Of a stretch of 64,000 bases of DNA, positions 8,523 through 16,572 are shown one piece after another. Within the stretch, counting starts at the first letter, position 1. The number at the start of each line of letters is the position of its first letter. The notes under the pieces are model-generated. The model saw only the letters and a list, made by a program, of their open reading frames with translations. It did no database searches and had not been told where the DNA came from. The stretch comes from Mucilaginibacter flavus. Lineage in GTDB: Bacteria; Bacteroidota; Bacteroidia; Sphingobacteriales; Sphingobacteriaceae. The stretch is from contig NZ_JAUFPS010000028.1 in the NCBI RefSeq assembly GCF_030409315.1, positions 310,001 through 374,000 on the forward strand, read 5' to 3'. A program made the translations under genes and the position numbers.

Positions 8523-9029
8523 ATGAATAACTTTGAACATGCCATTAGCCCCAACTCTGCAAGCCAGGAGTTAACGCTATCAAACAAACCCCGCATCCCG
8601 CTTAGCGAGGCCATGACCAGGGCCGAAAACTGGCGCAGCATGGTTGTGCAATTGCCGGGAGGCAATGCCGCTGCCGATTTTAATACCTGTGTTGGTCTTG
8701 ATGTGCCTGCCCAACGCATTTTCAGGGCTATTAACATCAATATAGCCGATGTAAAGGCTTTGCTGTCCGATCAGCCTAAAGCTAAATCTATACGGCTTTA
8801 TTTGAGCTTAACAGACCCCGAATTTCCTTACCAGATTACCGGCATGCTGGTACCTGTGGATGCCAATAACCGGGATATGCTGACAAAGAAAGTTAGTGTA
8901 GATGATGGAGATATATTGAGTAGTGCTACAGCATCAACTATTTATGATTTTACACATCCATGCCCGTCAATTTGTGATACATCAAGTCCACTGTTTAATA
9001 GCAGTAACAGCGTAGAAAATTACATATAA
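8523..9029 (+). CDS. Unknown protein with a Cys-containing C-terminus
   Basis: 168 residues, no family recognised and no signal peptide. A central predicted alpha/beta part (IFRAININIADVKALLSD, then RLYLSLTDPEFPYQITGML) is followed by a loop-rich tail with FTHPCPSICDTSSPLF. The two tail cysteines could pair or bind metal. It sits 55 bases after the previous gene and 9 bases before the membrane protein gene, so it belongs to the same transcript as the sensor kinase genes. Codon use looks like its neighbours. Confidence 0.7.
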   Translation: MNNFEHAISPNSASQELTLSNKPRIPLSEAMTRAENWRSMVVQLPGGNAAADFNTCVGLDVPAQRIFRAININIADVKALLSDQPKAKSIRLYLSLTDPEFPYQITGMLVPVDANNRDMLTKKVSVDDGDILSSATASTIYDFTHPCPSICDTSSPLFNSSNSVENYI

Positions 9030-9038
9030 CTACCCAAT

Positions 9039-9698
9039 ATGCAGTCTGCCAGTTTAATATTCATGGGCTTGATTGTTCCTGTATCAGTTTTAATTCCTAT
9101 CAGCGTGGCTGTAATAAGATATAGACAAGTTGATAGGATGCTTTTGCTTATTTTTTATTATCTGTTGTTGGATGGCCTTGTTGGCTTGCTTGCTACCATA
9201 ATTGCTTATTGCAGAATTAATAACATGCCAATGCTGCATGTTTTCACCATTTTGGAGTTTTTGTTGCTGTCATTTTTTTATATTAAAATATTAAAAGACC
9301 GGATAGCGCGTAACATTATCAGGGTTTTGATGGTGATTTTCCCTTTGCTGTGTATCATTAATTTTATATTTTTTCAAAGCATCTTCCGTTTTAATACCTA
9401 CACCCGACCATTAGAGGTTTTAATCGTTATGGCATATAGTCTTGCGTATTTTGCACAGACAAACGAAGCAATCGACGTAAAAGTATGGAGTAACAACTCT
9501 TTAATATGGGTTAATATCGGCATCTTACTCTACTTTTCGGGTGCTTTGTTCGTTTATTCTTTTTCAAATTTCACAACAGCCTATACCAGTCCCAAATACA
9601 AATTAATTAACCTGTTTATCTGGGATATACACGCGGCGTTGCTGCTATGTATGTACCTTTTATTTTCCTGGGGATTTTATATATGCAGAAAGAGGTAG
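9039..9698 (+). CDS. Multi-pass membrane protein coupled to the sensor kinase
   Basis: 219 residues with about seven hydrophobic segments, e.g. residues 5-25, 33-57, 66-85, 92-114, 126-143, 153-173 and 194-213, and a basic end (ICRKR). No enzyme motif seen. Its 3' end overlaps the proposed start of the histidine kinase gene by 16 bases, so translation is probably coupled. Because the kinase has only one short membrane segment and no input domain, this protein may supply the sensing part. That role is inference. Confidence 0.7.
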   Translation: MQSASLIFMGLIVPVSVLIPISVAVIRYRQVDRMLLLIFYYLLLDGLVGLLATIIAYCRINNMPMLHVFTILEFLLLSFFYIKILKDRIARNIIRVLMVIFPLLCIINFIFFQSIFRFNTYTRPLEVLIVMAYSLAYFAQTNEAIDVKVWSNNSLIWVNIGILLYFSGALFVYSFSNFTTAYTSPKYKLINLFIWDIHAALLLCMYLLFSWGFYICRKR

Positions 9699-10501
9699 AC
9701 GATAATATTTATATACTGGTTATTATGTGTACCGGTGGCATAGCGCTGCTGGTAATTTCGTTTGTGATACTTTTTATACGCAACCAGGGTAAATTGCTGC
9801 AGCAAAAGGAAAGCCTGCATCAGTCGGCAATGGAACATCAAAAAAAGCTGTTGCACGCGGTGATTTATTCGCAGGAGGAGGAACGGAAAAGAATTGGACA
9901 AAATTTACATGATGAGGTTGGCGGTTCGCTGTCAAACCTGCGCATCCTCATCAATCGTTTTCATGATGGCACAGGTACCACCAACGAGGGCCTGCCTACC
10001 GATCTTTATAAGCAATTGATAGATAGGATTATTGAAAACGTGCGCGATATATCGCATAATCTTTCGCCCCCGGGCCTGGAGTTGTTTGGTTTTTCTGAAG
10101 CGTTAGAAGAAATAAAAGATATTGTTGGTAAAGGCGATGAATCTTTTATTTCCATTACCAATCATGCCGTTAAAGCAACCGACTCGCTGCCCAAACCGGT
10201 GGCGTTAGCGCTAATCAGGGTGTTGCAGGAGCTGGTTACCAATACCCTGAAACATTCAAAGGCAACCTGTATAGGTATTTCGCTGTTTATTAAAAACAAC
10301 CTGCTCTCTATCCATTATACAGACGATGGTGTTGGTTGTGACATGGACGATAAAAAATTTAAAAAGGGCATGGGCATGCAAAATATTGAAAGCCGGCTTA
10401 CCATGATTGATGCCCGCTATACCATCAAAACATCGGTAGGCAGGGGCTTTGCCTTGTTTATTTACCTTGAACCTGATAAAGAATATCCCGAGTTAACCTG
10501 A
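9683..10501 (+). CDS. Sensor histidine kinase, NarL/LiaS (HisKA_3) type
   Basis: 272 residues from the ATG at 9683 (MQKEVDDNIYILV); an ATG at 9647 would add 12 residues from within the upstream frame. One transmembrane segment at residues 10-32, then a coiled linker and the HisKA_3 dimerisation motif EEERKRIGQNLHDEVGGSL with phospho-acceptor His76. The HATPase_c domain has the N-box ELVTNTLKHSKA and glycine motifs DDGVGCD and GMGMQNIESR. No periplasmic sensor domain. It is followed 3 bases later by its response regulator. Confidence 0.9.
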   Translation: MQKEVDDNIYILVIMCTGGIALLVISFVILFIRNQGKLLQQKESLHQSAMEHQKKLLHAVIYSQEEERKRIGQNLHDEVGGSLSNLRILINRFHDGTGTTNEGLPTDLYKQLIDRIIENVRDISHNLSPPGLELFGFSEALEEIKDIVGKGDESFISITNHAVKATDSLPKPVALALIRVLQELVTNTLKHSKATCIGISLFIKNNLLSIHYTDDGVGCDMDDKKFKKGMGMQNIESRLTMIDARYTIKTSVGRGFALFIYLEPDKEYPELT

Positions 10502-10504
10502 TAT

Positions 10505-11173
10505 ATGACAAAGATAAGAATAGCCGTTGCCGATGATCAAACCCTGTTTTTAGAAGGGCTGGTAAACCTGCTGAGCACCAATCCCGAATTTGAACTGGTT
10601 GCCCAGGCGCAGAATGGGCGTATTATGCTTGAGCAGATTAAGGCGATGCAAACCCCGCCCGATATCGCGCTTATTGATATGAACATGCCCGAGATGAACG
10701 GAGTTGAACTGAATGCCATTTTGCACCGCGAGTATCCCGCTGTTAAGGTAATTGTATTATCGGTGCATGGCGAGGAACGGTATATGAGTAAAATGATTGA
10801 GGCCGGGGCCTGCGGCTATCTCAAAAAAAACTGCGAAACATCGGAGCTTTTTCAAACTATTACCAGCACCTATGAGCTTGGCTTTTATTTTAATAAAGAT
10901 GCGGTAAGCGCCATGCGCAACGCGGTACACCATCGTAAAACAGGCATCCATAATATGAACAATATCCCTATATCCCTAACCGAACGGGAGCTGGTGATAT
11001 TAAGAATGATTTGCAACGAACTTACCAACGCCGAAATAGGCGAAAAGCTTTTTATAAGCAACCGTACCGTTGACGGCCACCGTACCAACCTGTTGGGTAA
11101 AATTGGCTGCAAAAACACCGCGGGCCTGGTTATATTCGCCATTAAACACGGCATTTTTGAGCTGCAGTTTTAG
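10505..11173 (+). CDS. Response regulator, NarL/FixJ family with LuxR-type HTH
   Basis: 222 residues. The receiver domain (1-120) has the acidic pair DD at 10-11, phospho-acceptor Asp58 in ALIDMNMPEMNG, and the conserved Lys in CGYLKKN. The C-terminal LuxR HTH (about 155-215) reads LTERELVILRMICNELTNAEIGEKLFISNRTVDGHRTNLLGKIG in shorter pieces typical of the family. Partner of the kinase immediately upstream. It may control the flanking unknown and PixA-like genes, which is inference from position and from their shared leader element. Confidence 0.92.
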   Translation: MTKIRIAVADDQTLFLEGLVNLLSTNPEFELVAQAQNGRIMLEQIKAMQTPPDIALIDMNMPEMNGVELNAILHREYPAVKVIVLSVHGEERYMSKMIEAGACGYLKKNCETSELFQTITSTYELGFYFNKDAVSAMRNAVHHRKTGIHNMNNIPISLTERELVILRMICNELTNAEIGEKLFISNRTVDGHRTNLLGKIGCKNTAGLVIFAIKHGIFELQF

Positions 11174-11350
11174 CGGGCTGCATTACTGTTTATCTCCTTT
11201 TGTCCGCACCTCCCCGGTGTTAACCGCAATTGCTTAATCATAGCAATTTTTACCTATTTATTGTTTTTTTGGCCACGCCAAGACAATCGCTTTTAAAGAT
11301 TTACGGATGAAAAGGTAACTCCTATGGAGCAAAAAGCATAAAATATTGGT

Positions 11351-11430
11351 TCTACAAACCGGTAGCCGCGATGCGGTAATTTTCGCTTTATTGGATATTC
11401 GATGCCGCATCGCGGCTACCGGTTTGTAGA
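11351..11430. repeat. Perfect 26-bp inverted repeat
   Basis: The left arm 11351-11376 (TCTACAAACCGGTAGCCGCG...) and the right arm 11405-11430 (...CGCGGCTACCGGTTTGTAGA) are exact reverse complements, with a 28-base spacer. A degenerate further copy, GATGCCGCATAGCGGCTACC, follows at 11451-11470. This is a dispersed-repeat type, not a gene. Confidence 0.85.
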
Positions 11431-11842
11431 AAACGACCCGAACCGGACGAGATGCCGCATAGCGGCTACCTACTAAATAGTTGACAGTGAGCTATTAATG
11501 TGTTCAATTGATTTGCTTTCTATAAAGGACTAACTATCTCATTATCAAAATCAATACGTTCCAAAGCGTTCGATGTGGTCCACCCGTTCCGGTGGAACAC
11601 TATTGCGGATTTTTTGCAATAAATCCGCCAAAAGCCTCTTTTCAATTTACTGTTTTCCTGAGCACCCGGTTTGTCTAACGACATGAGGTTCTCCGGGTAT
11701 AAATACCTGTTTTTATGGTAAAAATACCCGGTTTTAATGTTGGGGTTTATTACGCTGAAATTGCCCCTTAAAGCGCCGTTACTTTGAAATGTCAAAACCA
11801 AACGAGATGCGCATCTGACCCCCGGTTTGACAAACGGCCCAT

Positions 11843-11868
11843 ACCGAAAAGCCATAACAGAGTAGGTA
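11843..11868 (+). promoter_or_regulatory. Shared 26-nt leader element, copy 2
   Basis: Begins ACCGAAAAGCCATAACAG and ends AGAGTAGGTA; preceded by T so the ends read TACC and GGTA, which are complementary. It ends 26 bases before the start codon at 11895. It differs from copy 3 at one position and from copy 1 at two. Confidence 0.75.
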
Positions 11869-11894
11869 AAAAAGCAATTAAAAAATCTATACCA

Positions 11895-12374
11895 ATGTCA
11901 ACAGTATTAACAGAAGTTAAAGATGGCCAGGTTTATACCGGTTTCGATACTTCAACAGCAGCACAGTATTGTACGCCAAGTTATTTAGGCTGTAGCGCCT
12001 GTTTAGGTGCCAGCGTTATTGATGGCTATGTAGCCTTAACCATATCGGTAAACACCCCTTTTGGCGGCGTAACCAAAACATTTAAAATTACCCAGGGCGG
12101 CACATTTACCTGGCAGCCCTACAGCAAATTTAAAGTGGTTGTATCTATAAACAACTTTAGCGAGCAGGGTGGCACTTTCAGTTTTGATGCCGGAATACAG
12201 GTTTGTATTGATGTGCCTTTCTTAGGCTGGAAATGTGTGGGCTATAGCCATCATTTCAGCATCCCAACCTTACATGCTTTAGCCGCTACTAATGAGCTAA
12301 GTGATGTTGATTTTAGCGGTCAGCTTGCTTTATTGCTATTGCTTGAGCAAAACAATAAATGTAATTGCCACTAA
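11895..12374 (+). CDS. Unknown cysteine-containing protein downstream of a shared leader element
   Basis: 159 residues from the ATG at 11895. An upstream ATG at 11784 would translate the leader element itself and was rejected. No family recognised and no signal peptide. Features: YCTPSYLGCSACLGAS near residues 25-40, a beta-rich centre (GYVALTISVNTPFGGVTKTF, GGTFTWQPYSKFKVVVSINN), a second Cys cluster (VCIDVPFLGWKCVG), and an end QNNKCNCH. Eight cysteines in 159 residues is unusual for a cytoplasmic protein of this group. It precedes the PixA-like genes and shares their upstream element. Confidence 0.7.
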   Translation: MSTVLTEVKDGQVYTGFDTSTAAQYCTPSYLGCSACLGASVIDGYVALTISVNTPFGGVTKTFKITQGGTFTWQPYSKFKVVVSINNFSEQGGTFSFDAGIQVCIDVPFLGWKCVGYSHHFSIPTLHALAATNELSDVDFSGQLALLLLLEQNNKCNCH

Positions 12375-12434
12375 TTACCCCTTGCGCCGACTGCATTATG
12401 CAAATAACCGGTGCTGCAAAAAATAACGGCCGAT

Positions 12435-12460
12435 ACCGAAAAGCCATAAAAGAGTAGGTA
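12435..12460 (+). promoter_or_regulatory. Shared 26-nt leader element, copy 3
   Basis: Begins ACCGAAAAGCCATAAAAG and ends AGAGTAGGTA, with complementary TACC/GGTA ends. It ends 23 bases before the start codon at 12484. The flanking bases (AACGGCC before it) also resemble those of copy 2, so the conserved block there is slightly longer. Confidence 0.75.
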
Positions 12461-12483
12461 AAAATCAAGAAAAAAATTATATC

Positions 12484-12912
12484 ATGAAAAATTCAGAATT
12501 AAGCGCCTCAAAAATCCCGGTTAATTCATGCCAGGTATTCATCATCGCTTTTGTTGATTCAAGCTCCATTCAAACCGGCACCGGTCAGGGCGTGTATTTT
12601 GTAGATAACAGAAGCTCGGCTGGCAGCAGCAATGAGGGTTCAGCATCGCTGCAAACCGTTTGCGCGAAAATGTCAAACGTAGCCTGGAGTGTTATTCCGT
12701 TAAACCCCAACGACGGATTTTTATACTCTATACAAAGCATTGGTAGCTCAAACTCATGGGGACCGGGCGGTCAGCCATTGGCCGCAACAGGAGGTTATTA
12801 TACCGGCCAGGTACAAAATGCAGGTCAGGCTGGTTACCAGATTACGCTAAACGCCATAGGCGGTGGCAACGTATTTCAACCAAGCACCACTCTTGGCATG
12901 AACGGCAATTAA
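12484..12912 (+). CDS. AidA/PixA-like (inclusion body family) protein, paralogue 1
   Basis: 142 residues, no signal peptide. It aligns with the next two genes through VYFVDNRSSAGSSNEG, a Cys in TVCAKM, WSVIPLNPNDG, and a late GQVQNAGQAGYQITL. These correspond to the conserved blocks of the AidA/PixA family (Pfam PF12306), cytoplasmic proteins that in Xenorhabdus form crystalline inclusions and in other bacteria are quorum-regulated. It is the most divergent of the three, and lacks the final DPF motif. The family match is by eye. Confidence 0.55.
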   Translation: MKNSELSASKIPVNSCQVFIIAFVDSSSIQTGTGQGVYFVDNRSSAGSSNEGSASLQTVCAKMSNVAWSVIPLNPNDGFLYSIQSIGSSNSWGPGGQPLAATGGYYTGQVQNAGQAGYQITLNAIGGGNVFQPSTTLGMNGN

Positions 12913-12953
12913 TTTATCAACCTATTTTTTTGAGATTAAAAAAACTACACAAA

Positions 12954-13412
12954 ATGGCACATTCAGCAAAAGTACAGCTAAAAACCGCTGCACAAACCCC
13001 GCAAACTACCATAGGCATAGCGTTAGATACCGCGTATTTAACCAGCCAGCCCGGCAGCATAAGCACAGGCATTTATATGATTGATAACCGCCTTAATATT
13101 GGCAGTTACAATGAAGGCCAAATGGAATTATTTACCTATTGCTACCCAGGCGATAACATTTCATTTTATGTAACCCCTATTGATACTCAACGCGGCGACA
13201 CGGTAAGCATCATTGGCATCAACGTTTCAAACGGCAATGTGTTTGGCGGCAGCCTTGGCGCTCCGCAGCCTACGGATAATGCGGCTTACTGGATTGGCAG
13301 GGCAATTAACGCCGGCCAGCAAACTTACCAAATCCAGGTTTTAATTACCGATGAAAACCACAACATCTACGTAATTAACTGGGACCCTTTTATCAAAACT
13401 GTAGGTTCCTGA
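12954..13412 (+). CDS. AidA/PixA-like (inclusion body family) protein, paralogue 2
   Basis: 152 residues from the ATG at 12954; the longer frame from 12756 overlaps the previous gene and was rejected. Blocks in order: IGIALDTAYL (1st strand), GIYMIDNRLNIGSYNEG, Cys-containing TYCYPGDNISFYVTPID, GDTVSIIGI, GNVFGGSLGAPQPT, IGRAINAGQQTYQIQVLI and NWDPFIKTVGS. The DPFI end is what AidA/PixA proteins show. It follows paralogue 1 by 41 bases and ends at a strong terminator. Confidence 0.6.
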   Translation: MAHSAKVQLKTAAQTPQTTIGIALDTAYLTSQPGSISTGIYMIDNRLNIGSYNEGQMELFTYCYPGDNISFYVTPIDTQRGDTVSIIGINVSNGNVFGGSLGAPQPTDNAAYWIGRAINAGQQTYQIQVLITDENHNIYVINWDPFIKTVGS

Positions 13413-13434
13413 TCAATTTTTTACCTAAGTATAT

Positions 13435-13464
13435 GCTGCCGGTTTTTTAGCCGGCAGCTTTTTT
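13435..13464 (+). terminator. Strong terminator between the PixA-like paralogues
   Basis: GCTGCCGG at 13435-13442 and CCGGCAGC at 13451-13458 form a perfect 8-bp GC-rich stem with an 8-base loop, followed by TTTTTT. It lies between paralogues 2 and 3, so the third is either weakly expressed by read-through or separately transcribed. Confidence 0.85.
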
Positions 13465-13491
13465 GTATCATCTAAATAAGGCGTTGATATT

Positions 13492-13953
13492 ATGACTGGC
13501 AAACCACATTTTAATCTTTTATATGCTGTCCAAACGCCGCAAACCACCATTAATATAGCATTGGATACGGCATACTTAGAGGGGTTGCAAACAGGTAAAC
13601 CTGCCACTACAGGTATTTACCTTTTAGATAATCGCATTGGCCTTGGCAGCAGCCCGGAAGGCACCCAAAGCCTGCATACCGTTTGCTATACCGGCGATCA
13701 TATTTCCTGGCAGGTATTACCCATTGATCCGGAAAGAGGAGATACGGTTGCCATTACGGGCTTCACAATATTGGCCGGCAACGTTTTTGGCGGTAGTATT
13801 GGCGTACCACAGCCAACAGGTAATCCCGCCTGTTGGGTTGGCAGGGCCGTTAATGGGGCAAGTACCGCTGTTTACCAGATTTATTTTTTAATTGCCGATG
13901 AAGCTAAAAACTATTTTACTACCTATTGTGAGGTGAGCATATCTACCATTTAA
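13492..13953 (+). CDS. AidA/PixA-like (inclusion body family) protein, paralogue 3
   Basis: 153 residues. It is closely related to paralogue 2: INIALDTAYL, GIYLLDNRIGLGSSPEG, TVCYTGDHISWQVLPID, GDTVAITGF, GNVFGGSIGVPQPTGNP and WVGRAVNGASTAVYQIYFLI. The final DPFI of paralogue 2 is replaced by CEVSIST. It begins 27 bases after the terminator stem of the upstream gene and has no copy of the 26-nt leader element, so its control differs. It converges on the DUF5686 gene with a 6-base gap. Confidence 0.58.
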   Translation: MTGKPHFNLLYAVQTPQTTINIALDTAYLEGLQTGKPATTGIYLLDNRIGLGSSPEGTQSLHTVCYTGDHISWQVLPIDPERGDTVAITGFTILAGNVFGGSIGVPQPTGNPACWVGRAVNGASTAVYQIYFLIADEAKNYFTTYCEVSISTI

Positions 13954-13959
13954 GCCGGT

Positions 13960-16440
13960 TTACCTGATACCGTAAAAGATCCTGATACCCTGGATGTATT
14001 TTTTATCGCCCGCGTAGGATACACCATAATCAACCCTGAAAATTAAGCGCTGCACGCCCACATAAAACTCGCTGTAATTGCGGTTGTTTTTTGTGGTGAG
14101 GTAATTGCCCCCTATCACCTCCTCTAACTTAAAGTTACGGATGATGGGAATTTTGTTGAGGATTGATCCCGCAAAGTTATGCTGATAATGCGCCTCCAGG
14201 AAAGCGCCATCGGTACTATACTGGTAAAACGGTAAAAAGTGAAAGCTGCCGATGTAAGTGGGATCAAACGTGGTACCCTGGTTACCCAAAAAGTGATTAT
14301 AATCCATATAATACACCGTTTTATTATTGAAGAACCCACCTGCGGTAAGCTTGAATGACGAAAAGCCCGTTAAGCCCACCCTGATATTGTACTGCGAAAT
14401 ATCAACCGAAGAAAAATCATAGTCAACATCAGACCCAAAAGCACCCTTGATGCCCTTGCGGTAGTTTACCGTAACTGTGGGATATTTTGAAGGCAGATTC
14501 ACTTTACCCGTTGGCCGGGTAATGTATTGCTGATCGAACGTGAACGTGGCCGATGTGGCAAATGTTAAAGCCTGGTTATCCGGAAATAAAAACGAATGAT
14601 CGTCGGCTGGTGTTCCCGGTGGTGCTAAGGGATTGTTGGAAGTGTACTCCCTGTTTTTATTATCAAAAATATGTCCGTACGATGTATTATATAACTGCGA
14701 GCGACTGGCATAAGATAAACTGCCCGATAGTAAAACACCATTGGCTACCTCACGCTGATACCCAAACAACCCATAGTGCGAACGATAATATTTAACATAG
14801 TTATTTTCGCTAAGCAAGGTACTTAATGTGTTAAAATACAATGAGCGCGTGCCTACGTTATTAAGGTCAAGCACATCGCTGCCAAAGCCGGTGAAAAACT
14901 TAGCGTTATGGAATGGATCGTTTTTATATTCTGAATAGATGTTGGCACTGAATAGTTTATTCCCAAATCCGTAGCGCACATCGGGTGTGATGCTAAAGTT
15001 ATGAAAATCATCTATCTGGCGTGTTAGTTTAATTTTGGCGTTTATACCAAAGCCTTCTACTGTGTTATAATAAAACGTTTGTATAAAGGGGAAAATGTAT
15101 AAAGAATCTTTTGCGCTGCGGGTACTTGCATAATATCCAAATATTAGGTAGCCCGGATAGTTGATGTGATTTTTGCTATGCTGCAGCGTATCTAAATAAG
15201 CATCGGTTTTTTTATAGGCGGCAATGCTATCTTTCTTTTGGTAGTCTCTTGCTTCCATCTTTGTTAACGGGACAGGTCGTACCGATGCCCAGTAATCCTC
15301 CTTTTTGGTATTGGCTGCTGTGTCAATTTTTAAAACCTCGCCGGTAAAAAAATGCTCTGGAAAGGTTGGATTGATTTTGTAATTGTTAAAAATAGCCTCG
15401 TAATATCCGCCAAACTTAAAGCCCAATACCGCGCCTTTAAAATTATATTGCACAGCTGCCGGCATCCAAACGCTATCCGTAATGGCTACATATTGCTGGG
15501 TTATTTTTAGGGTGTCGATAAGGTTAAGGCTATTCATGCCGTTTTCAAGGTACAGGTCGGCACTGTATAAGCGCCAATCGCCATCCACAATATAAATATC
15601 GCCCTGAAAGTACTGGCCGTGGGCGCGTTTGGGAATCACCTGTATTTTGTCAATCACCCTACCGTTTTCGTTTGATACACCCAGCAGCTTATAATTATAA
15701 AACAGGTGCGCGTTTGAGGCCAGGGGCGATACATAGCCGCGGGTACTTAGACCGTTTATTGTAAATACATTGTTGTAAAAATTAACCTGTAAATCAGAAG
15801 CTTTATTATAGCTAAACGCGGTATTGATACCCGCCATGCGGTTGGCAATAGTGATCTCCTTGATCTTATCAGGGCGTTGAAAGTTATACTCCGATAATGA
15901 TTCCTGCTGATAAAGTATGCCCCGTCCGTTCGAATCAAGATCCAATGTACGTACAACCTCTTTTGATAATAACGATTTTGGCGCGCTCAATAATTTCTGC
16001 ACCGCCTTAACATAAACCGCCGATGAATACGATGCCGCCTCTTCGATATAGTATTTGCGTTTTTTGATCACCTGTTTCATAATGGTATCGGCTGCATCAT
16101 GGTTTTTACGATACATGGCGGCGACACGTTCGGTGCCGAAAACCTCATCGTCCATTTGCACATTCAGGGTTTCGTCATGATCGGTAATGGTTACCTTAAT
16201 TACCTTTTCGTTATAACCAACAAAACGATAGGTAAGGTTATAGGTGCCGGGGGCAAGTTTAAACTGGTACACGCCATTTTCATTGGCAGTGGTGCCGTAA
16301 GTAGAGTTACGGATATATACCGATGTAAAGGGTATAGGGTTGTTTTTGCTGCCGGTAATTTTGCCCGACAGCTTATATTGTTGTGCCGATGCCGTTAACG
16401 AGCATAAAGCGGTAAAAATCAGGAGTAAGTGTTTTTTCAT
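13960..16440 (-). CDS. DUF5686 outer-membrane protein with carboxypeptidase regulatory-like domain
   Basis: 826 residues from the ATG at 16440, which gives a clean signal peptide (MKKHLLLIFTALCSLTASAQ); an ATG at 16452 adds MNNH. Residues ~22-110 form a CarboxypepD_reg-like beta-sandwich (KLSGKITGSKNNPIPFTSVYI...). The rest matches the DUF5686 family of large Bacteroidota proteins with many C-terminal amphipathic strands, ending RVDYGVSYAGDKKYIQGIRIFYGIR in short aromatic-rich strands typical of a beta-barrel. Likely outer membrane; transported substrate unknown. No TonB plug domain is seen. Confidence 0.8.
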   Translation of the reverse strand: MKKHLLLIFTALCSLTASAQQYKLSGKITGSKNNPIPFTSVYIRNSTYGTTANENGVYQFKLAPGTYNLTYRFVGYNEKVIKVTITDHDETLNVQMDDEVFGTERVAAMYRKNHDAADTIMKQVIKKRKYYIEEAASYSSAVYVKAVQKLLSAPKSLLSKEVVRTLDLDSNGRGILYQQESLSEYNFQRPDKIKEITIANRMAGINTAFSYNKASDLQVNFYNNVFTINGLSTRGYVSPLASNAHLFYNYKLLGVSNENGRVIDKIQVIPKRAHGQYFQGDIYIVDGDWRLYSADLYLENGMNSLNLIDTLKITQQYVAITDSVWMPAAVQYNFKGAVLGFKFGGYYEAIFNNYKINPTFPEHFFTGEVLKIDTAANTKKEDYWASVRPVPLTKMEARDYQKKDSIAAYKKTDAYLDTLQHSKNHINYPGYLIFGYYASTRSAKDSLYIFPFIQTFYYNTVEGFGINAKIKLTRQIDDFHNFSITPDVRYGFGNKLFSANIYSEYKNDPFHNAKFFTGFGSDVLDLNNVGTRSLYFNTLSTLLSENNYVKYYRSHYGLFGYQREVANGVLLSGSLSYASRSQLYNTSYGHIFDNKNREYTSNNPLAPPGTPADDHSFLFPDNQALTFATSATFTFDQQYITRPTGKVNLPSKYPTVTVNYRKGIKGAFGSDVDYDFSSVDISQYNIRVGLTGFSSFKLTAGGFFNNKTVYYMDYNHFLGNQGTTFDPTYIGSFHFLPFYQYSTDGAFLEAHYQHNFAGSILNKIPIIRNFKLEEVIGGNYLTTKNNRNYSEFYVGVQRLIFRVDYGVSYAGDKKYIQGIRIFYGIR

Positions 16441-16542
16441 ATGGTTATTCAATCAAATATCGCCAAGCCTCAAAATGTTTTATTTAGCGATGAATAATTA
16501 ATTTAAAGGCTAATAAAATCGGCTCAAATGGCTGTTATTGCT

Positions 16543-16550
16543 TAATTTTG
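16543..16550 (+). promoter_or_regulatory. -7 promoter element of kbl
   Basis: TAATTTTG is an exact TAnnTTTG match, 23 bases upstream of the kbl ATG. A -33 element is not clear. Confidence 0.5.
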
Positions 16551-16572
16551 CTGCCTTTAAACATCAAACACC

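Larger units (their letters stand above)
11174..11894. other. Intergenic region between the response regulator and the next unknown gene
   Basis: About 720 bases without a credible gene; the antisense frame 11520-11855 has no family features. Contents: a weak hairpin AATTGCT/AGCAATT followed by T-run at 11228-11252 (possible terminator of the signalling operon), the 26-bp inverted repeat at 11351-11430 with a third partial copy at 11451-11470, and the leader element at 11843-11868 just before the next gene. Confidence 0.5.

Noticed and set aside
11520..11855. 111-codon minus-strand ORF before the cysteine-containing unknown gene
   Set aside because: It reads through the leader element and intergenic repeats, and the product has no domain or signal features.
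12756..12953. Early start of the second PixA-like protein
   Set aside because: It translates the 3' part of paralogue 1 in another frame and lacks family similarity.
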